A program made the translations under genes and the position numbers. A DNA stretch of 64,000 nucleotides, taken from contig JAHDQM010000021.1 of the NCBI GenBank assembly GCA_018433835.1, positions 1 through 64,000 of the forward strand, in the 5' to 3' direction. This stretch comes from Methanoculleus sp. (GTDB taxonomy: Archaea; Halobacteriota; Methanomicrobia; Methanomicrobiales; Methanoculleaceae). Within the stretch, counting starts at the first letter, position 1, and every line of letters begins with the position of its first letter. Below, piece after piece: positions 56,989 through 64,000 of the stretch. The notes under the pieces were generated by a model. That model saw only the letters and a list, made by a program, of their open reading frames with translations, was not told the DNA's origin and searched no databases.

Positions 56989-58037
56989 GGGGCAACCCTC
57001 CCGATCACCGGTTCTCCTGCAGCCGGCATGGTGATCGATTCGACTTTCGGTTCCATGGCGCGGATCGCCGCCTCTTCGCTAGAGATGTAGAGGCGGTCGG
57101 CGCATTCGCCGACGACCATCGGCCGGAGTTTGCTCCGGTCGGTGAACCCGACCATCGTATCGGCATCCGCTGCCACGATGGCAAACGGTCCGTTCATCAT
57201 CGCGGGCGCGTAGGTCAGCCGCAGGGCACGGTTCCACTCCTGTTTTGCCTCCGGCATCCGGTCGATCTCCTCCCAGAAGGGTGGAGCGAGCGCCCGGACC
57301 GCAAGGTCGAGATCGAGATCGTGCCGCCGCACCAGGAGATCGATGAGGTAGGCGACGACTTCGGTGTCGGTATACATCGTGCAGATGTAGCCGAGACTCT
57401 CGATATACCTCCGGTTGGTCCCGTAGGAGGTGATCTCGCCGTTGTGCACGACGCTCCAGCCCAGGAGGTTGAACGGGTGCGCGCCGCCCCACCAGCCGGG
57501 AGTGTTCGTCGGGTAGCGGTTGTGCGCAAGCCAGGTGTAACCCTCGTAGTCCTCGATCCTGTAAAAGTCCGCCACGTCTTCGGGCCACCCGCCGGCCTTG
57601 AATACGCCGACGTTCTTCCCGGAGGAGAATATGAGAGCGCCGCGCCGGGCGGTGTTGATCCGCATCACCAGGGCGCTGACGATATCATCTTCAGGCGACG
57701 TGCTTGCCGGCGCGAGAGAGGGATCGGGCTTGAAGAAGTACCGCCAGGGGGTGTGGACCGACCGGAGGTTCGGCTGGTCGTATGTGGGAATTGCTTCGTC
57801 GTGCTCGATTGTCCCCCACTGCTCCAGTGCTGCGTCGACAATTATTTTATTCTCGCGGATGTTATCGAAGAAGACATGAAGTGCGTAGCAGTCCCGGTAG
57901 TCGGGATAGACGCCGTATGCTACGTACCCCGCTCCCTCGCCGCTGCCGCGCTCGTTCATCATGGAGAGGGCCTGTCTGATGCCGGAGCCATCCATCGTCC
58001 GGCGCTTTCTGTCCATTACGCCAATTATACCGCACAT
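56985..58037 (-). CDS. gltB1: Glutamate synthase, class II glutamine amidotransferase subunit
   Basis: 350 residues when started at MCGIIGVMDRK, putting the nucleophile Cys directly after the initiator Met as Ntn amidotransferases need. In-frame starts six and nine bases earlier also exist. Other motifs are LAHNRYPTNTPGWWGGAHPF and VVHNGEITSYGTNRR. It releases ammonia from glutamine for the synthase subunit. First gene of the four-gene minus-strand operon; divergent from glnA copy 2. Confidence 0.92.
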   Translation of the reverse strand: MCGIIGVMDRKRRTMDGSGIRQALSMMNERGSGEGAGYVAYGVYPDYRDCYALHVFFDNIRENKIIVDAALEQWGTIEHDEAIPTYDQPNLRSVHTPWRYFFKPDPSLAPASTSPEDDIVSALVMRINTARRGALIFSSGKNVGVFKAGGWPEDVADFYRIEDYEGYTWLAHNRYPTNTPGWWGGAHPFNLLGWSVVHNGEITSYGTNRRYIESLGYICTMYTDTEVVAYLIDLLVRRHDLDLDLAVRALAPPFWEEIDRMPEAKQEWNRALRLTYAPAMMNGPFAIVAADADTMVGFTDRSKLRPMVVGECADRLYISSEEAAIRAMEPKVESITMPAAGEPVIGRVAP

Positions 58038-58131
58038 CGCCATCACAAAGTTAACTGTTCCCTTTCTACCCCTGCAGTTTCCGATGCCCGTGGGTGAGGA
58101 GAGAACACTCTATACAGGTATAATCGCCAGG

Positions 58132-58139
58132 TATAAATA
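58132..58139 (+). promoter_or_regulatory. TATA box of glnA copy 2
   Basis: TATAAATA, a consensus archaeal TATA element 33 bp upstream of the ATG at 58165. Confidence 0.6.
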
Positions 58140-58144
58140 TTAAT

Positions 58145-58158
58145 GGAAGGAAGTTTCC
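58145..58158 (+). promoter_or_regulatory. Probable NrpR operator
   Basis: GGAA-GGAAGT-TTCC, matching the GGAA-N6-TTCC operator of the methanogen nitrogen repressor NrpR. It sits between TATA box and ATG of glnA copy 2, where binding would block initiation. NrpR represses in nitrogen excess and is released by 2-oxoglutarate. Confidence 0.65.
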
Positions 58159-58164
58159 TTCTAT

Positions 58165-59493
58165 ATGTCTCCCGACACCATCTCAGAGATGCTCAAGCGC
58201 ATCGAACAGGGAAACGTCCGATTCCTTCGCCTGCAGTTTACCGACCTCCTGGGGCTGCCCAAGAACGTCGCGATCCCGGCCGTGCAGGCCGAAAAAGCCC
58301 TGACCGACGGTATCGGATTCGACGGTTCCTCGATCGAGGGATTTGCCCGGATCGAAGAGTCCGATATGCTCTTAAAACCCGACCCCGCGACCTACGCCGT
58401 CCTTCCGTGGCGCCCGCACGAGAACGCGGTCGCCCGGTTCGTCTGCGACGTAACCGGACCCGACGGCCGGCCCTTCGAGGGCGATCCACGGCACGTGCTC
58501 CGGCGTGCGATGGAAGACGCGGCGAAGGACGGCTACGTCTTCAACACCGGTCCGGAACTGGAGTTCTTCCTCTTCCGGATGTTCGAAGGGAGGCCGACGA
58601 CGCAGTTCCAGGACGCCGGGGGCTACTTCGACCTCGCGCCGACCGACCTTGCGGAAGACGTCCGGCGCGAGATCGTTCTCGCCCTCACCGAGATGGGGTT
58701 CGAGATCGAGGCGTCGCACCACGAGGTCGCCGAGAGCCAGCACGAGATCGACTTCAAGTACAGCGATGCCCTCCACACCGCAGACAACGTCATCACCTTC
58801 AAGTTCGCCGTCAAGACAATGGCGCTGATGCGCGGGCTGCACGCGTCGTTCATGGCAAAGCCCATCTACGGCATCAACGGAAGCGGGATGCACACCAACT
58901 GTTCGCTTTCAAAGGACGGCAGGAACGCGTTCTACGACCCGGACGCCCCGCTGCAGCTCTCAAAGACCTGCATGCACTTCATCGGCGGGCTGCTCCGGCA
59001 CGCGCCGGCCATCACCCGGCTCGCGAACCCGACGATCAACTCTTACAAGCGGCTCGTCCCCGGCTACGAGGCGCCCTGCTACGTCAGCTGGAGCGCGAGC
59101 AACCGGTCGGCCCTGGTCCGGGTCCCGGCACCGCGCGGCAACAGCACCCGGGTCGAGTTCCGGAGCCCGGACCCGACCTGCAACCCGTACCTCGCCTTCG
59201 CCGCGATGCTCGCGGCCGGGATGGAGGGTATCCGGGAGAAGATCGAGCCCCCGGCCGGGGTCAATAAGAACATCTTCCACATGACGGCCGCCGAGCGGAA
59301 GAGCACCGGGATCGCGACACTTCCCGGCGACCTCGCCGAAGCCCACCGGGCCCTGCTCGCCGACGACCTCATCTGCAAAGCGCTCGGTCCCCACGTCGTC
59401 GAGGCGCTCACGAGCGTCGCGAACGCCGAGTGGGACGCCTTCCGGACGGCGGTCCACCCCTGGGAACTCGACTGCTATCTCGCGACCTACTAA
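58165..59493 (+). CDS. glnA: Glutamine synthetase, copy 2
   Basis: 442 residues, same length and nearly the same sequence as the copy at 52265, differing mainly at scattered positions such as KQFAVKTMAL-region and C-terminal residues (LDCYLATY here, LDRYLATY there). Catalytic motifs NTGPELEFFLF, SGMHTNCSL and NPTINSYKRL are intact. Its promoter has a clear TATA and a probable NrpR site, unlike copy 1. It is divergent from the glutamate synthase operon. Confidence 0.94.
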   Translation: MSPDTISEMLKRIEQGNVRFLRLQFTDLLGLPKNVAIPAVQAEKALTDGIGFDGSSIEGFARIEESDMLLKPDPATYAVLPWRPHENAVARFVCDVTGPDGRPFEGDPRHVLRRAMEDAAKDGYVFNTGPELEFFLFRMFEGRPTTQFQDAGGYFDLAPTDLAEDVRREIVLALTEMGFEIEASHHEVAESQHEIDFKYSDALHTADNVITFKFAVKTMALMRGLHASFMAKPIYGINGSGMHTNCSLSKDGRNAFYDPDAPLQLSKTCMHFIGGLLRHAPAITRLANPTINSYKRLVPGYEAPCYVSWSASNRSALVRVPAPRGNSTRVEFRSPDPTCNPYLAFAAMLAAGMEGIREKIEPPAGVNKNIFHMTAAERKSTGIATLPGDLAEAHRALLADDLICKALGPHVVEALTSVANAEWDAFRTAVHPWELDCYLATY

Positions 59494-59929
59494 CCTCTTT
59501 TTTGCAGAACTTCCGGGAGGATAGAGCCTCACGCGAAGCCGCGAAGAACGCGAAGGACGATGGATTGAACATCCGGAGTTTGAGCAACCGAGGTCATCCC
59601 AAAAAGATCTCCGAACCTTCGGCATACCCTGATCGGAGCCCATACTTCTCAGGTACCTACCATCTGAGCTGCATCCTGAGTCAGGAGGGTGAAACGGCTT
59701 TCCATTGGATATCACCACACGGGGGAGGGTCCGGGGAGGTGCGACCGAAGGGAGTTTGAGCACCGGCAGGTGCGAAGGGGTGTCCCCCTCCCGGTAACAG
59801 CGTTTTGGGAAAACTTCACCGTTAGGTTGCGAAGGGATATCGATGGTTTGCCCCCTGAAGACGGCCTCAAACATTTTAGCGAAGTACTGCTGCCGGATCA
59901 GTCCGATCTGCGCAGTGTCTCTCCCTGGT
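59494..59929. other. Non-coding spacer with hairpin repeats
   Basis: After the T-run (59498-59503) there is no supported gene for about 430 bp. A repeat of the same type as at 20.4-21.0 kb (GAGCACCGGCAGGTGCGAAG) lies at 59758-59777. Confidence 0.5.
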
Positions 59930-62900
59930 TCACGCGGTTGCTTCCTTTTCGTAGAACGGTGACGGAAGCGCAGGATAAGCGCGGTATATATGGCGGTACA
60001 CATCGTCCGCTCTGGCCTCTACGTCGTCTTCGGTGTAGCAGTCCACAGGCAGACCGGTTGAGTCGCTCCACAAGAAGTCACGGATGGCAAGCCGGACGGC
60101 GTCGCGGGTGGCTTCCTTGTCACGCCAGTGATCGATACGAAGTTTCTCTACTTTGAGGGTTTTGAGCAGCTCGACGGCCACGTTCTTGATGCGCTGGATC
60201 TCAGTAGGTGAGAGATCCGGTTTCTTTAAGAGGTCGAAGATGGCCAGTGATTCCTCGTCAAGCCCTTCGCGCACAGCCCGGCTTTCTTCCTCTCCCATCT
60301 GGTTCATGAATTGCACCAGGGCCTCGAATGTCTTCTCGATGGTCACTCGATCTTTCTCCCGGTTGTATCCGGCTACGATCTCCTCGTAGTGTCGTTGAAA
60401 ATCCGTGCGTAACGGGTTCTGCTGCAGGAGTCGCAGGAGTCGTTTATCGATGGCCTGTTTGAGATCCTGTACGATTGTGCGTTTTGCCGGGCTCCGTTCG
60501 AACTCCTGCCGGAGCCGGTCGAAATCGATCTTGCTGATGTCATACGGTGCGGTATCTTCGGTGACACTACCCGACCGGGTTTCAATCGCTTCGTCGACCA
60601 CCCCGTGCAGTTGGCGAATAATCTCGGAGATATCCGCCCTGTCGCTGTCCTGCTGCAGGCTCCGGTAAACAATGGCGATTGCGTCGTAATCACTTCGATG
60701 AGCGTTGATCCCCTCTACGTTGATGCATGCCTTGAACTTCGTGAAGACTGCCCGGCACATGATCTCGAATCGTTTACGTGTCTTGTCGTTTTCATTGACC
60801 GCTTCCTTGGCGGCAAGGATGGCTGCGTTCCGCTCGAAGCCCGTCCATGAGATGATGTTCTCGAGCGATGCGCCGCGTTCGGCGAGAAACGTCCGGACAA
60901 GCCCGATCGCCTCGCTGAGATCGGCCAGCAGCTCTTCATCGGGTCTCGCGGGTCCGATCTCTCTCCCCTCTCCGGTTCCTGCAAACGTCGCCAGGGCTTT
61001 GCGCAGATTCTTGAGGATACCGCAGTAGTCCACGATCAGGCCGTTGTTCTTGCCCTCGTTCACGCGGTTGGCCCGGGCGATGGCCTGCATCAGTGTGTGC
61101 GCCTTGAGCGGCTTATCGAGATAGAGCGTGGAGAGGCTCGGGACGTCGAATCCCGTCAGCCACATCGCGCAGACGATCGCGATCCGGAACGGATGCTCTC
61201 CCTCCTTGAAAGCGTCGTCCAGCGCCATTCTCTGTGTGTTGCGGAATTGAGGCTGCTTTCGCATGAACTCCGGCAGGTCGATCCCGTCTTTGATCAGACG
61301 GCGGTGCGGTGTGATGTCCAGGTTCCACCTGCGGAACGTATCTATCTCGCCCTGCTCTTCACTGATCACGACGGCCATGCGGGTCTCGCGCATCCATTCG
61401 ATTTGCCGCCGCAGGTAGATCTCCTCCTGCTCGCTGGTCGTCTCTGCGATCTCGCTCTCCAGATCGGCGATGCGTTTTTTCCAGTAGGCGCTGATAAGGC
61501 CGTGCATCCGCACACAGGTCACCTTGTCGATGCAGACCAGCATCGCCTTACCGGTCTCCCAGGCCGTCGAGTAGTGCTCGACGAAGTCGCGGGCCACCTG
61601 GTCGAGCCTTCTCTCGGCGGTGATGACGTGGTAGTCCCGCTTGAGTTCCCGCTCCAGCCGCTGCTCCACGTCGATATTGTCGATCTCCAGGTCTTCGAGC
61701 ACCCCGGCGATCCGCTCGTTCAGGTCGCCTACGGCCACGCCGAGTTTGTCGCCCCGGGCGTCGTAATACAGCGGAACTGTGGCCTTGTCGTCGACGGCCC
61801 GCTGGAAGTCATACGTCGAGACGTAGTCTCCGAAGACCCGCCGCGTGATCTCATCGTCTTTCATCAGTGGCGTCCCCGTGAACCCGATGTAACTGGCGTT
61901 GGGGAGGGCGTTACGCATGTTCAGCGCCAGGGTTCCGTACTGCGTCCGGTGCGCCTCGTCCGTGATGACGATGATGTCGTCCCGCGGGCTGTAGGGCTGC
62001 TCCGGTTCGACTTCCCGGTTGAACTTCTGGATCAGCGAGAAGATGTGCGACTTGTGCTCCGCGAGCAGGCGGCCGAGGTGGTCGCCGCTCGCCGCCCGGC
62101 ACGGGTCGCGGTCGTTATCCACAACGCCGCACCTGGCAAACGTCTTGTAGATCTGCGTATCCAGGTCGTCGCGGTCGGTCAGCACGACGAACGTGTAGTT
62201 CCCGCCGAGTTTGCGGTGGACCTTCCGCGTGAACATCACCATCGAGTAACTCTTGCCCGCCCCCTGGGTGTGCCAGAAGACGCCGAGTTTGCCCTGGCGG
62301 TTCTTGCGGTCCTTTACCGCCTCGACGGCGCGGTTGACGCCGAGGAACTGGTGGTTGCGGGCGAGAATCTTCTTCGGTTCGCCGAGGGGGTCGTCGAAGA
62401 GGATGAAGTTCTCGAAGAGGTCCATGAAGTTCTTCTTCTCGCAGACCCCCTTGAGCAGGGTCTCCATATCCACCACGCCCGGTTCGTCCTCTGCAAGCCG
62501 TTTCCACTCGTGAAAATGTTCAAAACGGCTGGTCACCGAGCCGATCTTCGCGTCCACGCCGTTTCCGAGCACGACGAAGGCGTTGTGGTGGAAGAGGTGC
62601 GGCACCGTGTCCTTGTAGTCCTTGAAGTTCTGCTCGTAGGCCGCCCGGATATCCCGGTGGACGTTCTTCAACTCCATGAAGAGCAGCGGCAGGCCATTGA
62701 CGAACCCGACGATGTCGGCCCGCCGGCGGTAGAGGTCGCCCCGCACCCAGAACTCCCGGACGCAGAGGAAGTGGTTCTTCTCCGGCTCGGCGAAGTCGAA
62801 GACCCGGAGGCGCTGCCGCACCCGCTCACCCCTGTCGTTGCGGAACGTGACCTGGACGCCGTCGCGGACGAGGTCATACTTCTCGCGGTTCGTCGCCGCC

Positions 62901-63160
62901 ATCGACTGCGTCGCCGATGTCGCGACGATCTGCCGGACGGCGTCTTCGTAGGCCTCGCGGGGGAGGCCGGGGTTCAGTTCGACCAGTTTCTCCCGGAGGT
63001 AACGCGTCAGGACGACTTCCCGGTCGGATGAGCGGCCGAGGAGGCTCTCCGGCCCGAAGTCTTCGTTGTTGTAGGCGTACACCGAGTTCCACCCGAGATG
63101 CTGCTCCAGGTATTCGGTCGTGGTCTGCTGGACGAGGGTGTCCTCGGTGTAGGGGTTCAT
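59930..63160 (-). CDS. hsdR: Type I restriction enzyme R subunit
   Basis: 1076 residues. An N-terminal PD-(D/E)xK nuclease (about 150-200, with IVGFVNGLPLLFMELKN) is followed by the superfamily 2 translocase: Walker A TQGAGKSYSMVMF, DEAH box ITDEAHRTQYG, IGFTGTPLM, and motif VI QAIARANRVNEG. Then a helical C-terminal domain for binding the methylase core. Length is normal and the frame is intact. ATG overlaps the stop of the DUF2326 gene. hsdM and hsdS are not in the window and may lie to the right. Confidence 0.95.
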   Translation of the reverse strand: MNPYTEDTLVQQTTTEYLEQHLGWNSVYAYNNEDFGPESLLGRSSDREVVLTRYLREKLVELNPGLPREAYEDAVRQIVATSATQSMAATNREKYDLVRDGVQVTFRNDRGERVRQRLRVFDFAEPEKNHFLCVREFWVRGDLYRRRADIVGFVNGLPLLFMELKNVHRDIRAAYEQNFKDYKDTVPHLFHHNAFVVLGNGVDAKIGSVTSRFEHFHEWKRLAEDEPGVVDMETLLKGVCEKKNFMDLFENFILFDDPLGEPKKILARNHQFLGVNRAVEAVKDRKNRQGKLGVFWHTQGAGKSYSMVMFTRKVHRKLGGNYTFVVLTDRDDLDTQIYKTFARCGVVDNDRDPCRAASGDHLGRLLAEHKSHIFSLIQKFNREVEPEQPYSPRDDIIVITDEAHRTQYGTLALNMRNALPNASYIGFTGTPLMKDDEITRRVFGDYVSTYDFQRAVDDKATVPLYYDARGDKLGVAVGDLNERIAGVLEDLEIDNIDVEQRLERELKRDYHVITAERRLDQVARDFVEHYSTAWETGKAMLVCIDKVTCVRMHGLISAYWKKRIADLESEIAETTSEQEEIYLRRQIEWMRETRMAVVISEEQGEIDTFRRWNLDITPHRRLIKDGIDLPEFMRKQPQFRNTQRMALDDAFKEGEHPFRIAIVCAMWLTGFDVPSLSTLYLDKPLKAHTLMQAIARANRVNEGKNNGLIVDYCGILKNLRKALATFAGTGEGREIGPARPDEELLADLSEAIGLVRTFLAERGASLENIISWTGFERNAAILAAKEAVNENDKTRKRFEIMCRAVFTKFKACINVEGINAHRSDYDAIAIVYRSLQQDSDRADISEIIRQLHGVVDEAIETRSGSVTEDTAPYDISKIDFDRLRQEFERSPAKRTIVQDLKQAIDKRLLRLLQQNPLRTDFQRHYEEIVAGYNREKDRVTIEKTFEALVQFMNQMGEEESRAVREGLDEESLAIFDLLKKPDLSPTEIQRIKNVAVELLKTLKVEKLRIDHWRDKEATRDAVRLAIRDFLWSDSTGLPVDCYTEDDVEARADDVYRHIYRAYPALPSPFYEKEATA

Positions 63161-64000
63161 TTGCTGGGCCTCTCGAAACGAATGCCGAGTAGGCTTCCAG
63201 ATGGTGTTGCATCCGAAAGTGTCAGTCGGACATGCTGCTGGAAATCAAAGTCATCGCTGAAGTCCTCGGTCGGCACCATGTCAGAATTGATGGTGCAGAT
63301 ATACTGTCCACCAAGCGAATTTGTTACCTCGTGAGCGCACTGGAAGGCCAGCGCCCGCTGCCGGGTGTCCACGGAGTCATACATCAAGGTGTCATGAATA
63401 ATGAAATCGATGCCATGGTGGGCTTGCATCTGCAATTGGAGTACGGTGAGGTCGAAGCAGAAGATCTTCATCTTATCGATGCCCTCGCTGCCGCTACGCT
63501 CGATCTCAACATTGTACGTATAGCCCTTTTCGTTGACATCGATGACCAGCCTCCCGGCAGTCTTGTAGAGTGCCTGAGAATGTTCATTGAACAAACGTAC
63601 GGCCTCAGACCACACCTCCCGGCGTTGTTCGTGGTCCTGCTCGGCAGTCTGAACCAATTCTACTTTTTTTGCTCTGATTTCTCGTTTGGTGATATTGAGG
63701 TTTTTTACCTCTCGCAAACGGGTCTGCACATGATCGAGTGATCCCTTCAATACTACATATTGTCCTTGGAGTTTGGTCATTTCCTGCAATGCGCCGTGCG
63801 TTTGGAGAACTTCCATCAATTCAGCGCGCTGGTTGGTTAACTCTTTAATCCGCGCTTCACGTTCATCGATATCTTTCTGGAAGCGTACTATCTCAACTTC
63901 TAAGAAATCATGTCGATTAGATATGATCTGGTGATGAAATGTTCTCGCCTCATTCAATGTCCGCTTGACCGCATCGGGAAATATCAAGCCGAACTCTTCA
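63157..64000 (-). CDS. DUF2326-type coiled-coil ATPase, C-terminal part (cut by window edge)
   Basis: 281 visible codons, open to the right edge; residues EEFGLIFPDAVKRTLNEAR are in frame before the first possible start, so the gene begins outside. A long coiled coil (IVRFQKDIDEREARIKELTN onwards) is followed by a globular end containing GIDFIIHDTLMYDSVDTRQR and QYICTINSD. That end resembles the Walker B/D-loop half of SMC/RecF-like ABC ATPases, as expected for the DUF2326 family. It overlaps hsdR by four bases, so it is in the restriction operon. Confidence 0.75.
   Translation of the reverse strand, partial: EEFGLIFPDAVKRTLNEARTFHHQIISNRHDFLEVEIVRFQKDIDEREARIKELTNQRAELMEVLQTHGALQEMTKLQGQYVVLKGSLDHVQTRLREVKNLNITKREIRAKKVELVQTAEQDHEQRREVWSEAVRLFNEHSQALYKTAGRLVIDVNEKGYTYNVEIERSGSEGIDKMKIFCFDLTVLQLQMQAHHGIDFIIHDTLMYDSVDTRQRALAFQCAHEVTNSLGGQYICTINSDMVPTEDFSDDFDFQQHVRLTLSDATPSGSLLGIRFERPSK

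Overview
The window is high-GC DNA from a methanogenic archaeon, most likely Methanoculleus or a close relative in the Methanomicrobiales. The evidence is an A-type ATP synthase operon in the order ahaH-I-K-E-C-F-A-B-D, an archaeal RNA polymerase operon with split B and A subunits, archaeal phosphoglycerate kinase and CCA-adding enzyme, tRNAs without encoded CCA, TATA-box promoters, an NrpR-type operator and an F420-type (FrhB) subunit beside an archaeal split glutamate synthase. The genus is an inference from gene content and base composition. I could not compare it with any database.

Layout. (1) 1-9.86 kb is a variable surface-toxin locus. A very large secreted-type protein (Ig-like, calcium-binding TSP3/EF-hand-like and PEGA domains, then a pre-toxin module and a nuclease-like tip) is followed by an immunity-like gene and then by 5'-truncated copies of the toxin's 3' end. 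These copies carry different tips, each with its own small downstream gene, and there are also broken cassette remnants. This is the architecture of a polymorphic toxin with orphan (silent) cassettes. (2) 10.1-20.3 kb: a small zinc-ribbon gene, an unknown gene, the nine-gene ATP synthase operon and pgk. (3) 20.3-21.7 kb: 1.35 kb of apparently non-coding DNA full of short hairpin repeats. (4) 21.7-25.7 kb: a DUF89 protein, tRNA-Pro(GGG), a MinD-like ATPase with a small membrane protein, a roadblock/response-regulator pair and a PsiE-like membrane protein. (5) 25.8-34.2 kb: tRNA-Lys(UUU) and rpoH-rpoB''-rpoB'-rpoA'-rpoA''-rpl30e-nusA. (6) 34.4-44.6 kb: a secreted protein, a DUF1786 protein, an anaerobic ribonucleotide reductase interrupted by two inteins at conserved cysteines with an upstream glutaredoxin-like gene, thpR and cca. 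(7) 44.8-51.9 kb: a ClC channel, a membrane protein, a PAS histidine kinase, a truncated IS605-type tnpB, and an ABC exporter/AbrB/methyltransferase operon behind a palindromic operator. (8) 52.2-59.5 kb: two very similar glutamine synthetases flanking a four-gene glutamate synthase operon. (9) 59.9-64 kb: type I restriction subunit HsdR with an upstream DUF2326-type protein cut by the window edge.

How the genes work together. Regions 2 and 5 are housekeeping energy and transcription operons. Region 8 is an ammonia-assimilation island (GS plus GOGAT), with a probable NrpR operator on one glnA. Regions 1 and 9 are conflict systems: region 1 is probably inter-strain competition through swappable toxin tips, and region 9 is phage or plasmid defence. 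The most unusual items are the orphan-cassette toxin array, an immunity-toxin-immunity fusion inside it, the apparent absence of a glycyl-radical C-terminus in the intein-bearing reductase, and its glutaredoxin-like partner, which has no ordinary start codon.
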